A DNA stretch of 34,853 bases from Arthrobacter sp. (GTDB lineage: Bacteria; Actinomycetota; Actinomycetes; Actinomycetales; Micrococcaceae): NCBI RefSeq assembly GCF_030540645.1, contig NZ_JAUNVV010000031.1, forward strand, positions 1 to 34,853, read 5' to 3'. Numbering within the stretch: the stretch's first letter is position 1; each line of letters starts with the position of its first letter. The position numbers and the translations under genes were made by a program. Positions 7,833 through 16,149 of the stretch are shown here, one piece after another. The notes under the pieces are model-generated. The model was not told where the DNA came from and did no database searches. It saw only the letters and a program-made list of their open reading frames with translations.

Positions 7833-9572
7833 CTAGACCGCCAGCGCCTTGCTAATCCGCGCATGCAGTTCCCGCAGGCCTGCCCGGCTTGCCGCCACCT
7901 CAATGATGTGCCGGCCATGGACCGGCGCGGCGAGCGCGGCATCCAGTTCCGCAGCGGTGTTCACCAGCGTGTGCTCCCACCCGTAGGCTGTGGCGAGCGC
8001 AGCGAGCTGCACCGTATGTGGAGTGCCAAAGAAGCGTTCGACGGCGGAGGCGTAGTTGGGTGCCTGCGCCAACCTGCCATGTTCCAGCACTGAGAAAATC
8101 CCCCCGCCTGCGTCGTTGAGTACGACGATTTGCAACTGTACCGGCTGTTCGGCAGGGCCGGTGGCGAGTGCACCGGAATCATGTAGGAACGTCACATCGC
8201 CGAGCAGCAAACGCGTTGGCCTGTTCGTGGCCAATGCCAGTCCGCTCGCTGTGGAAACGGTGCCGTCAATGCCGGACAGTCCGCGGTTCGCGTAGACGTC
8301 CACCCGATTCTCAGCTGTGGGCCTGCCAGCGAGGTCGACGTCGCGGACCGGGTTTGAAGAACCCAGCATGAGATTGCTCCCCGGATCCTGCTGCGCCCTG
8401 GCCCACAGGGCACGCGCCACTCGGGGACCAGTCAGCACCCCGCCACTGAGTCCCGGGTCCAGTGCCGTGTCCAGTGCAACTTCTGCCTTGGCGGATGCTC
8501 CCTGCCAAGCCTGCAGCCAGCCTTCGGGTCCGCGACCGGCAAAGCCCATCAGCTGATCCCACTGTGTCAGGATCAATTCAGTGCGGCGGCCTGCTTCAAA
8601 CCACGGGACCGGGGTGGGAAGGAATAGGGCACGTTCCAAGGACGTATCCGCCAACAGTGCACTGATCTGCCGCGACAGGGTGGGGCGGCCAAAGAGCACC
8701 ACCCGCTGGATAGGTTGTGCGCTGTCCGGGCCGAACTGCTCCAGCAGCAATCGGTAGGGGCCTACTGCGTTCGGGCCGAAGCGGGCGTTGGAAGATGGCT
8801 CGGCCAGCAGTGGCAGGCCCAGGAGCCGGGCAAAGTACTCAGCCTCGGGTCCGGCACCGTGCCCCGCCACAACAACAGTCCGGTGACTCGAGGAAGGCAG
8901 CGCCTGCGCTGGTCGAGCTTGCGGAGCGGTTGGGGAGCGAGATCCAGTGGTTTCGATAGGCTCAACCGCCGAGTCCTCAACCACCGAGCCTTCAACCACC
9001 GGCAGCAGGCGCTCCCATTCTGAACCGTCAAGGGCAGGTGTCAGCGGGTCGCGGAAGGCCAGATTGACTTGTGCGGGTCCGGCTGGGATACCTTCGAGCC
9101 GTCCTCGGGCGGCGCTCATTGCGGTGGAGATGGCGCTTGTGGGGTCGGTGCCGGCGGGCACGTCGGTGGCAAAGCGCACGTGCTCGCCAAAGAGATCGAG
9201 TTGCTGCGTTGTTTGGTTTGCCCCGGTGCCGCGCAACTCCTCGGGGCGGTCTGCGGACAAGACGATCAAGGGTATGCCGGCATGATTGGCTTCCATTACG
9301 GCGGGCATCAGGTTCCCCACAGCAGTTCCGGAAGTTGTGAGCACTGCAACGGGGGAATTGGAACCCAATGCGAGCCCCAGCGCCGTAAATCCGGCAACAC
9401 GTTCGTCAATACGTACATGGACGCTGAGTCTGCCGTCTGCTTCGGCCTCCGCGAGGGCGTACACCAAAGGGGCGCTACGGGAGCCGGGCGCCACCACCAC
9501 ATGGCCAACCCCTGCCCGTTCCAAGGCATCCACAACATAGCGGGCAGCATCCATCGAGCTTAGTAAAGTCAC
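7833..9572 (-). CDS. menD: SEPHCHC synthase
   Basis: This 579-residue thiamin-diphosphate enzyme joins 2-oxoglutarate-derived succinic semialdehyde to isochorismate, the second step of menaquinone synthesis. Family motifs are clear: VVVAPGSRSAPLVYAL and VRIDERVAGFTALG near the N-terminus, TTSGTAVGNLMPAV, LSADRPEELRGTGANQTTQQ, ANRGLSGIDGTVSTASG, and the ThDP-binding region GDVTFLHDSGAL followed by VVLNDAGGGIF. Residues about 190-221 form an odd low-complexity insert (VVEGS VVEDS AVEPI, then a Ser/Pro/Ala-rich run) encoded by a repeat element listed separately. The open frame is intact across it. menC lies 51 bp upstream on the same strand. Confidence 0.95.
   Translation of the reverse strand: MTLLSSMDAARYVVDALERAGVGHVVVAPGSRSAPLVYALAEAEADGRLSVHVRIDERVAGFTALGLALGSNSPVAVLTTSGTAVGNLMPAVMEANHAGIPLIVLSADRPEELRGTGANQTTQQLDLFGEHVRFATDVPAGTDPTSAISTAMSAARGRLEGIPAGPAQVNLAFRDPLTPALDGSEWERLLPVVEGSVVEDSAVEPIETTGSRSPTAPQARPAQALPSSSHRTVVVAGHGAGPEAEYFARLLGLPLLAEPSSNARFGPNAVGPYRLLLEQFGPDSAQPIQRVVLFGRPTLSRQISALLADTSLERALFLPTPVPWFEAGRRTELILTQWDQLMGFAGRGPEGWLQAWQGASAKAEVALDTALDPGLSGGVLTGPRVARALWARAQQDPGSNLMLGSSNPVRDVDLAGRPTAENRVDVYANRGLSGIDGTVSTASGLALATNRPTRLLLGDVTFLHDSGALATGPAEQPVQLQIVVLNDAGGGIFSVLEHGRLAQAPNYASAVERFFGTPHTVQLAALATAYGWEHTLVNTAAELDAALAAPVHGRHIIEVAASRAGLRELHARISKALAV
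8911..9005. repeat. In-frame palindromic element plus three 15-bp tandem repeats inside menD
   Basis: A 57-bp element (8911-8967) has near-perfect terminal inverted repeats, GGTCGAGC and GCTCAACC, and contains GTGGTTTCGATAGGCTCAACC, which resembles common intergenic repeats of Micrococcaceae (from memory). It is followed by three 15-bp units starting at 8961, 8976 and 8991 (CTCAACCGCCGAGTC and two variants). Both lengths are multiples of three, so menD stays open and gains about 32 residues. Confidence 0.6.
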
Positions 9573-9623
9573 GCAACTACTCTAGCCATCCGGCGCAGGT
9601 AATGGTTGAGCGGGTATGGGCTC

Positions 9624-10616
9624 TCACCATTCGGATGGTTGGCGAAGCAAGGCGTGGCAGCGGCGCAGGCGCTCCAGCCACCAGTCATGCCGTTGCGCCG
9701 GAGCGGCAAAGTGGGCCAGAAGGTCCGGATCTGCCACCACCTCACGCACGTGCATGCCGCCATTGAGGGCGACCAGGCTCGGTGTTGTCACGTCTCCTGC
9801 CATGAGGGACACCGTGCCCAAACCGCACGCGTACGGCAGTTCCGGCAGCGCTGCGGCCAGTGCCAATCCCGTGCTGATCCCCACGGAGGAATCCAGCGCG
9901 GAGCTGACCACCGCAGGCAGCCCGGCTTCTGCCACGATCTCCAGTGCACGACGGACCCCTCCCAGCGGCGCTGCCTTGATGACCAACAGGTCGGCCGCTC
10001 CGGCACGGGCCACCGCCAGCGGGTCGCTGGCTTTGCGGACACTCTCATCGGCAGCAATGAGCACCGAGCCGTTCAGCGTACGCCGCACGGCCGCCATTTC
10101 AGCAATGCCGGCCACAGGCTGCTCGGCATATTCAAGGCCAAATACGTTCAACATGCGCAGAGCGGCGATGGCCTGCTCAACACTCCAACCACCATTGGCA
10201 TCCACCCGGATTTTCGCATCAGGCAGCAAATGTCGCACAGCCCCAACCCGTGCCGCATCATCAGCCATCGACTGCCCGGCCTCGGCCACCTTCACCTTGA
10301 CGGTGGCCAGACCATCAAAGGAAGCCAACACGGCTGGAACCTGCTCGGCGGACACGGCAGGAACCGTCGCGTTCACCAAAACCCGGCTGCGCACCGGCTC
10401 GGGGTACCCCAGCCAGCCAGCCTCCAAGGCCGAGGCCAGCCAGCGGGAGGATTCCTCGTCGTCGTACTCCAGAAACGGGCCAAACTCGCACCAACCGGCA
10501 GGACCTTCGAGGATCATGACTTCACGGACCAACACGCCCCGGAACTTTACCCGCATGGGCAGGGCGACAACGTGGGCGGCGGCAACAAGCTGCTCCAGGG
10601 AGGGAAGTGAAAACAT
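9624..10616 (-). CDS. menC: o-Succinylbenzoate synthase
   Basis: This 330-residue enolase-superfamily enzyme dehydrates SHCHC to o-succinylbenzoate in menaquinone synthesis. Key motifs are the catalytic lysine in VKVKVAE, the metal ligands in RVDANGGW, EYAEQP and IAADES, and the second lysine in LLVIKAAPLGG. I chose the ATG at 10616 (MFSLPSLEQL), which begins where the family normally begins. The frame is open to an ATG at 10640 with no ribosome site, and a GAAGG lies very close to the chosen start, so the exact start is uncertain. It runs into menD after a 51-bp gap and is divergent from the PAP2 phosphatase. Confidence 0.9.
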   Translation of the reverse strand: MFSLPSLEQLVAAAHVVALPMRVKFRGVLVREVMILEGPAGWCEFGPFLEYDDEESSRWLASALEAGWLGYPEPVRSRVLVNATVPAVSAEQVPAVLASFDGLATVKVKVAEAGQSMADDAARVGAVRHLLPDAKIRVDANGGWSVEQAIAALRMLNVFGLEYAEQPVAGIAEMAAVRRTLNGSVLIAADESVRKASDPLAVARAGAADLLVIKAAPLGGVRRALEIVAEAGLPAVVSSALDSSVGISTGLALAAALPELPYACGLGTVSLMAGDVTTPSLVALNGGMHVREVVADPDLLAHFAAPAQRHDWWLERLRRCHALLRQPSEW

Positions 10617-10690
10617 GCCTTCACTGTAGCCCCAACCCATATTGCCCGAGCGTCAGCAAGCTCCCATGAATCTGTGGGAACCTATAGGCG

Positions 10691-11593
10691 ATGAAAAATA
10701 GTTCCCCACATCACCGAACCGGGCCCCGCGGCCGCACTGCCGCGCGCGTCGCCGCTTGGCCATTTCTGGGCGCGGCACTCATCGCCCTGGCCGGATTGCT
10801 GCTGAGCTACCGTTTCTTCATTGAAACCACCACTGGCCAGTTCATTGACGAGTCAGCTCTGGTCGAGGCTGCCGTGGTCCGCCGGCGGATCGGTGTCCAG
10901 ACCGCGCAGGTGCTCGATCTTCTGCCAGTGACCTCAGTGGTCATTGCCGCCGTGGTGGTGCTGTTCGTGACCCTTGCCCGGAGGCGGTGGAAGGCGGCTG
11001 GAATCGCGCTTATCGCCATGGCTGCCGCGAACCTCACCACACAGGTCATCAAAGTTGGGCTGCCGGACAGGCCCGCTCTTGGCATCAACACGCTGGCGCT
11101 GAACTCGCTGCCATCGGGGCACAGCACGCTCGCTGCCAGTGCGGCGGCCGCCGTGTTCCTGGTGGTTTCCCCGCGCTGGCGCCCCGCTGCGGCTTTCATG
11201 GGTGGAAGCTACGCCATCATTGCCGGGATTTCGACGCTGATCAACCAGTGGCACCGCCCGGCCGACGTCGTGGCGGCATTCTTCGTCGTCGCGTTTTGGA
11301 GCGTGCTTGCCGGTCTGCTCGTGCTGCGTTCCGGCCCGGGGTGGAATGTGTGGCTGGGCTCCAAACAACATTGGGCGTCCTCGCGGGGTTGGACCGCTCT
11401 GGCTGTGGTTGCCGTACTGCTGGCCGGGGCTGCCGCCACCTTGGTCCTGCGCCATGTTTCGGCCAATGGAGGTGCCAGCAGTGTCAGCTACTTCCTGGTA
11501 GGGGTTGCCCAGATCGTGGTGGCAGGATACGGGCTCACCATTGCCGGCACGCTGCTTCTGACCCTGCCCGTACGACGGCGCTCCTCACGTTAG
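10691..11593 (+). CDS. PAP2-family membrane phosphatase
   Basis: The 300-residue integral membrane protein has about six hydrophobic segments and the three PAP2 signature regions: KVGLPDRP (Lys121, Arg127), PSGHS (141-145, with the acid His) and HRPADV (His188, Asp192). Such enzymes remove phosphate from lipid phosphates such as phosphatidic acid or undecaprenyl diphosphate at the outer face of the membrane. The N-terminus is basic and hydrophilic before the first membrane segment. It stands alone, divergent from menC and convergent with the MFS gene. Link to undecaprenyl or menaquinone lipid metabolism is possible but not shown. Confidence 0.85.
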   Translation: MKNSSPHHRTGPRGRTAARVAAWPFLGAALIALAGLLLSYRFFIETTTGQFIDESALVEAAVVRRRIGVQTAQVLDLLPVTSVVIAAVVVLFVTLARRRWKAAGIALIAMAAANLTTQVIKVGLPDRPALGINTLALNSLPSGHSTLAASAAAAVFLVVSPRWRPAAAFMGGSYAIIAGISTLINQWHRPADVVAAFFVVAFWSVLAGLLVLRSGPGWNVWLGSKQHWASSRGWTALAVVAVLLAGAAATLVLRHVSANGGASSVSYFLVGVAQIVVAGYGLTIAGTLLLTLPVRRRSSR

Positions 11594-11641
11594 TCTGTTG
11601 ACTTGCCTGAGTCCTCCTCGGGACCGTTGCCTTCAATGCAC

Positions 11642-12838
11642 TCATTGCACTGTGGCCTTGTTGCGCGGGATCCAGTAGCCCAGCACAGCGGCTGCTGCCA
11701 AACCTAGGAATCCTGTGGCGGCAATGCCGAATGACAAGGTGACCACGGCTGTCAGCCCAGCCAGAATGGCGGGGCCGCCGGAACCTCCAATATCCGAGAA
11801 GAACCGCCAGATGCCCAGGAACTGGGCCCGGCCGCGGCGAGGTGCATAGTCAGCACCCAACGTCATGATGAGCCCCGAGCTGATGCCGTTGCCAAAGCCA
11901 ATGAGCAGGGCGGCCAGCAGCAACGTCGCCGCCCCGGTTGTCAGCGGAATGAGCAGTAGTGCGATCCCCATGAGGACCATGGAGGGTACTGCCACTGCCC
12001 TGCGGCCCTTCTTGTCCATGATCCTGCCGGACGGGTAGAAAATGAGCATGTCAATAGCCCCTGAGAGTCCATAAATCAGCGACGTCGCTGCCGGGCTCAG
12101 GCCCAGGTTGTCGGCCCACAGCGGCACCACCACCTGCCGTGAGGACCGCACGGCGCTGACCAGCAATATCCCGACGCCAACCGTCAGAAATACTCTGCGG
12201 TGCGCCATGACCAGGGAACGAATGGTCGGGGCAGGGCCCTTGACGGGAACGGAGGCGTCGCTGACCAGATCCGGCAGCCAGCCGGCCAACGTTCCGGCTG
12301 CGGCTATGGCCACGGCCGCCACCCAATAGGCACCTGTCAGGCCCACCAGGTGGATGACGAACGCGCCAATGAAAGGTCCGGCGAACAGTCCGATCCGCCC
12401 CACGCCTCCCAGCGTGGACATGGCCCGGGCCCGCAGGAACGCGGGAACGGCCTCTGTCAGGTAGCTTTGGCGGGCCAGGTTGAACACGGCGGCTGCTGCG
12501 CCGATCAAAAACACACCGGTACCGAATTGCCACAGGTTCGTGGAGAACACGCACAGCAACAGGGCCACGAGGCTCAGTCCTGCTGCACCCATCATGCCCC
12601 GGCGTTCACCAAATTTGGCTGTGATGATCGACGCCGGAATGTTGCTGACCAGCGATCCGATGCCGATCAAAGCCACCACCAGCGCGGCACCGGCCAAGGA
12701 GGATCCCATGTCGCGAGCGCTCAGCGGAATGATTGGCAGGATGGCACCTTCGCCAACCCCAAACAGCAAGGATGGTCCAAACGCCGGAACGGCTATGGAC
12801 CACAGGCTGAATTCGCCTGGTTTCGAGTTCTTGCTCAC
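11642..12838 (-). CDS. Major facilitator superfamily transporter
   Basis: This 398-residue membrane protein has about twelve hydrophobic segments in two halves. It shows an MFS loop with RGMMGAAGL after the second helix region and a matching second-half loop (SGRIMDKKGRRAVAVP) after helix 8. This suggests a drug/proton-antiporter-like exporter of the 12-helix type; the substrate cannot be predicted. The start is a GTG with only a weak ribosome site. It lies 41 bp after the MBL-fold gene on the same strand and may be the last gene of that unit. Confidence 0.85.
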   Translation of the reverse strand: MSKNSKPGEFSLWSIAVPAFGPSLLFGVGEGAILPIIPLSARDMGSSLAGAALVVALIGIGSLVSNIPASIITAKFGERRGMMGAAGLSLVALLLCVFSTNLWQFGTGVFLIGAAAAVFNLARQSYLTEAVPAFLRARAMSTLGGVGRIGLFAGPFIGAFVIHLVGLTGAYWVAAVAIAAAGTLAGWLPDLVSDASVPVKGPAPTIRSLVMAHRRVFLTVGVGILLVSAVRSSRQVVVPLWADNLGLSPAATSLIYGLSGAIDMLIFYPSGRIMDKKGRRAVAVPSMVLMGIALLLIPLTTGAATLLLAALLIGFGNGISSGLIMTLGADYAPRRGRAQFLGIWRFFSDIGGSGGPAILAGLTAVVTLSFGIAATGFLGLAAAAVLGYWIPRNKATVQ

Positions 12839-12879
12839 CGTCTCAACACTACGCCCGCAGTTCTCCGGGCTGCCGTCAC

Positions 12880-13695
12880 TCAGCCTGCCGGCACGAGCCC
12901 ACCTGTTTTGCCCGGGCCACCTGTCTCCATAATGTCCGCCATCGCTGCGGCAAACGTGGCGTCAACGGGCCGTCCGTGACCGGGAATCATGACGGGGTAT
13001 TTTCCGCCCATGCCTGCCAGGCGCCGCAATACAGCAACCCATTCTGCAGGGTAGGAATCGTCAAAGGACGGCGGCGCACCTTCCTCCAATACGTCTCCGG
13101 CGAAAAGAACGCCGGGTGCGCCCACCATGAGATCGCCGTCGGTATGCCCCCGCCCAAGCGTGAACAAATCCACGACGATCCCGCCAAGATCCAGTTCTAC
13201 GGACGTCTCGACGCGCCCATCCGCGCCTGGCCTTTCGCCCACCAAGAGGGATGGCACCACAATCTCCGTTCCCGCCCCAACCCCGGCAGCCATTTCAGGT
13301 TCCGGCCCGCCCACAAACACCCGTTGCGACTCCCCCGTCCCAGCGATGACCCGTGCTGCGGCCGCGTGCGCCCAGAAGTCCGGACCGCCGCGGTGCCTCT
13401 CACCATCGTGCTGGGCTGCTGACGGATTCGCACCGTCCTGCCGGAAGACGGCGTTGCCAAAGAAATGGTCCCAGTGCGCATGCGTGTTGACCACCACCAG
13501 CGGCAGGGCTGTCACGGCGCGCACCGCCGCCAGGATCTCGGCGCCGTGGCGGGGCCCGCAGCCGGTATCAATCACAAGCGCCCGTTCGGATCCCACCACG
13601 AGCCCAATGTTCACCAGTGCCCGGGCCGCACTGCTGCGCAGCACGAAACTTCCCCCGCCCAACGCCTGCCAATCGTCACGGTCTTGCCCCACCAT
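12880..13695 (-). CDS. MBL-fold metallohydrolase
   Basis: The 271-residue protein has the metallo-beta-lactamase-fold metal site: NTHAHWDH (His72, His74, Asp76, His77), GRGHTDGD with the third His, LFAGDVLEEG with the bridging Asp, and the C-terminal IPGHGRPV. The fold binds two metal ions and hydrolyses esters, thioesters or lactams; the substrate is unknown. I chose the ATG at 13695, just after AAAGGA, although the frame extends to 13830 with residues unlike the family and would overlap the E2 gene. It follows the E2 gene by 46 bp, so it may be co-transcribed with the dehydrogenase operon. Confidence 0.85.
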   Translation of the reverse strand: MVGQDRDDWQALGGGSFVLRSSAARALVNIGLVVGSERALVIDTGCGPRHGAEILAAVRAVTALPLVVVNTHAHWDHFFGNAVFRQDGANPSAAQHDGERHRGGPDFWAHAAAARVIAGTGESQRVFVGGPEPEMAAGVGAGTEIVVPSLLVGERPGADGRVETSVELDLGGIVVDLFTLGRGHTDGDLMVGAPGVLFAGDVLEEGAPPSFDDSYPAEWVAVLRRLAGMGGKYPVMIPGHGRPVDATFAAAMADIMETGGPGKTGGLVPAG

Positions 13696-13741
13696 GAGTC
13701 CTTTCGAATCCGCACGTCCTCGTTGTCCCCGTGCCCCTAGC

Positions 13742-15085
13742 CTAGAGTTCGGCCAGCACACCCGCCGGGTTTTCCATGGCATCGGCCACGAAGCGCAGGA
13801 ACCCGGCAGCGACGGCTCCGTCGCAAACACGGTGGTCGAACGCGAGCGTCAGCTCCGTCATTTTGCGCACGCACAGCGCCCCGTCCACCACCCATGGCTT
13901 GTCCATGATCCGCCCCAGCCCCAGCATCGCCGCTTCCGGAGAGTTGATGATGGCGGCCGAGCCGTCCACGCCCAACACACCGTAGTTGTTGATGGTGAAC
14001 GTGCCGCCCGACAATTCCGCAGGGCCGGAATGTGCACCCAGCGCGCGTTCGGTGAGCGCGCCGATGGCCTCGCCCAACTCCCTGGCAGTTCGTCCCTGCG
14101 CATTGCGGAGCACCGGCACCACCAGTCCGCGCTCGGTCTGCGTGGCAAAGCCCAGGTTGATGCCGGCAAATTCCACCAGCGAGTCCTGCCCGTCACCGCT
14201 CACCAGCTGCATGTTCAGTTCCGGGAACCGACCCAGGCCCGCGACCGCGAACCGCGCAATGAAGGCAAGCAGGCTCGGCGCCACACCCTTCGCCTTCATC
14301 CCCCGACGCAGTTCCACCAGGAGCGTCGCGTCCACGTCCACCCAGACGGTGGCGTCGGGAATCTCCCTCCGGCTGCGCACCAGCGCCGCTGCGGCCGCCT
14401 TCTTCAGGCCCGTCAGCGGCCTCCGACCCACCACGGTCAGTCCCGTGCGTTGATCGACGACGCCGGACACCTCCCCCGCCTGCTCCCGATCTGTCTCCGA
14501 GCCCGCGGCTGGTTCCGAGCCCATGACAGCTTCAACGTCGGAGCGCAGAATCAGTCCGTCGCTGCCCGATCCGTGGATTTCCGACAGCGCGATGCCGTGG
14601 TCCTGGGCGAGCTTGCGCACCAGCGGCGAGACCACCAGGGGCGCTTGCCGCACGGCTGGCCGGCTGCGCCCCGGCCCCGAGGGTTCTGTAGACCCGTAAC
14701 CGACCAGCACATTTCCGGACCCGCCTGACTCCGGAGTCGGCGCCGACTCAGCGGCCGACTCAGACGCCGGCTGGTCCGCAAGCTCCCCGGTCTCCGCAGG
14801 CTCCGCCGACTCCCCCGTCCCAGCGGTGGCGATGGTGATCAGCGGCTTGCCAACTTCCAGGGAGTCTCCCTCGGCACCGTGCAAGATGGTCACCGTGCCT
14901 TCATAGGGCGAAGGCACCTCCACCACGGATTTGGCCGTTTCAACTTCAGCGATGGGCTGGTCAATGTGCACGGTGTCCCCAACGGCAACCAGCCAGGAGA
15001 CGAGCTCGGCTTCCACCAGCCCCTCGCCCAGATCCGGCAAAAAGAAGACCTGTCCGTTTGCCTGTACCTGCCCCTGGCTGTTCAT
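13742..15085 (-). CDS. 2-oxo acid dehydrogenase E2, dihydrolipoamide acyltransferase
   Basis: This 447-residue E2 forms the core of the dehydrogenase complex and moves the acyl group from lipoate to CoA. In order it has a single lipoyl domain (lipoyl-lysine Lys52 in VETAKSVVEVPSP), an acidic Ala/Pro/Glu linker, a peripheral-subunit-binding domain (SPLVRKLAQDHGIALSEIHGSG), and the catalytic domain ending in DHRVCDG (His418, Asp422). One lipoyl domain fits branched-chain-type E2 proteins. The ATG at 15085 overlaps the E1 beta stop (ATGA) and has GGAGG four bases upstream. That is better than the ATG 12 bases earlier. Confidence 0.93.
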   Translation of the reverse strand: MNSQGQVQANGQVFFLPDLGEGLVEAELVSWLVAVGDTVHIDQPIAEVETAKSVVEVPSPYEGTVTILHGAEGDSLEVGKPLITIATAGTGESAEPAETGELADQPASESAAESAPTPESGGSGNVLVGYGSTEPSGPGRSRPAVRQAPLVVSPLVRKLAQDHGIALSEIHGSGSDGLILRSDVEAVMGSEPAAGSETDREQAGEVSGVVDQRTGLTVVGRRPLTGLKKAAAAALVRSRREIPDATVWVDVDATLLVELRRGMKAKGVAPSLLAFIARFAVAGLGRFPELNMQLVSGDGQDSLVEFAGINLGFATQTERGLVVPVLRNAQGRTARELGEAIGALTERALGAHSGPAELSGGTFTINNYGVLGVDGSAAIINSPEAAMLGLGRIMDKPWVVDGALCVRKMTELTLAFDHRVCDGAVAAGFLRFVADAMENPAGVLAEL

Positions 15086-16149
15086 GATTCCTCCCATTGA
15101 AGTTTGTCCACGGCATCCAGAATCCTGTCGACGCCCGGCAAATAGTGCTGTTCCAGCTTCGGGGCTGGGTAGGGAATGTCGAACCCCGTCACCCGCAGCA
15201 CCGGTGCGGCCAGCGAGTGGAAGCAGCGTTCCTGGATGCGCGCGGCAATCTCGGAGGCCATCGAAGCGAATCCCGGCGCCTCCGCAATGACCACCACCCG
15301 CCCGGTGGACCTGACGGCGGCGCAGATGGTTTCGTCGTCGAACGGGACAAGGGACCGGACGTCGAGAACCTGTAGCGACCGGCCCTCGGTGGCGGCAGTT
15401 TCCGCGGCTGCGAGCGCCGGAGCCACGGACGGGCCGTAGGCGATGAGTGTTGCGTCGGTGCCTTCACGGATGACGGCGGCGTGCCCAATGCTGGACGGAG
15501 CGGCGTTGGCTCCGCCGCGCTCCGCAGCGGGTGTGTATCTGGCGCGCAGTGCGTCGAGGTCCACTGTGGCTTTGGAAAAGTACAGCTTCTTCGGTTCCAT
15601 GAACACCACCGGGTCAGGGCTGGCGATGGCGTCGCGGAGCAGGATGTAGGCGTCTTCAACACTCGACGGCGTGAGGACCGTCAGCCCCGGAGTGTGGACG
15701 TAGTAGCCTTCTGAGGAATCACAGTGGTGCTCCACCCCGCCAATACCTCCTGCGTAGGGGATGCGGATGACCAGTGGCAGACGGATGTTTCCCCGCGTGC
15801 GGTTGCCCATCTTGGCCACATGGCTGACGATTTGTTCAAACCCCGGGAAGGCGAAGGCATCGAACTGCAACTCCACCACTGGGCGCATGCCGTTGATCGC
15901 CATGCCTACGGCCATCCCCACAATGCCTGATTCGGCCAGCGGCGTGTCAAAGCAGCGTTCCTCACCGAACCTTGTCTTCAGCCCATCCGTCACGCGGAAC
16001 ACCCCGCCAAGCGTTCCCACATCTTCGCCAAAGACCATCACCGAGGTATCGGCGGCCATGGCATCGCTCATGGCCAGCGTCAGGGCCTTGGCGAAGGTCA
16101 GCTGCTGGACTCCAACAAGCTCGGCTTCATTCACCGCCGTGGCAGTCAT
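15082..16149 (-). CDS. 2-oxo acid dehydrogenase E1 component, beta subunit
   Basis: This 355-residue subunit pairs with the alpha subunit to form the thiamin-diphosphate-dependent E1 that decarboxylates the 2-oxo acid. It shows the E1 beta features FGEDVGTLGGVFRVTDGL, RCFDTPLAESGIVGMAVGMA, VELQFDAFAFPGFEQI and RIPYAGGIGGVEHHCDSSEGYYVHTPGL. The C-terminal transketolase-type domain ends with VLRVTGFDIPYPAPKLEQHYLP. The four-base ATGA overlap with E1 alpha and the overlap with E2 show an operon. Branched-chain 2-oxo acids are the likely substrate, given the single-lipoyl E2 and the Lrp-type neighbour; pyruvate is an alternative. Confidence 0.93.
   Translation of the reverse strand: MTATAVNEAELVGVQQLTFAKALTLAMSDAMAADTSVMVFGEDVGTLGGVFRVTDGLKTRFGEERCFDTPLAESGIVGMAVGMAINGMRPVVELQFDAFAFPGFEQIVSHVAKMGNRTRGNIRLPLVIRIPYAGGIGGVEHHCDSSEGYYVHTPGLTVLTPSSVEDAYILLRDAIASPDPVVFMEPKKLYFSKATVDLDALRARYTPAAERGGANAAPSSIGHAAVIREGTDATLIAYGPSVAPALAAAETAATEGRSLQVLDVRSLVPFDDETICAAVRSTGRVVVIAEAPGFASMASEIAARIQERCFHSLAAPVLRVTGFDIPYPAPKLEQHYLPGVDRILDAVDKLQWEES

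Noticed and set aside
9616-10629. Two long plus-strand frames opposite menC
   Set aside because: Both overlap the well-supported menC on the other strand and look like composition artefacts.
13127-14728. A 533-residue plus-strand frame across the E2 gene
   Set aside because: It is antisense to the E2 and MBL-fold genes, both supported by active-site motifs, and has a biased Arg/Pro/Ser composition.
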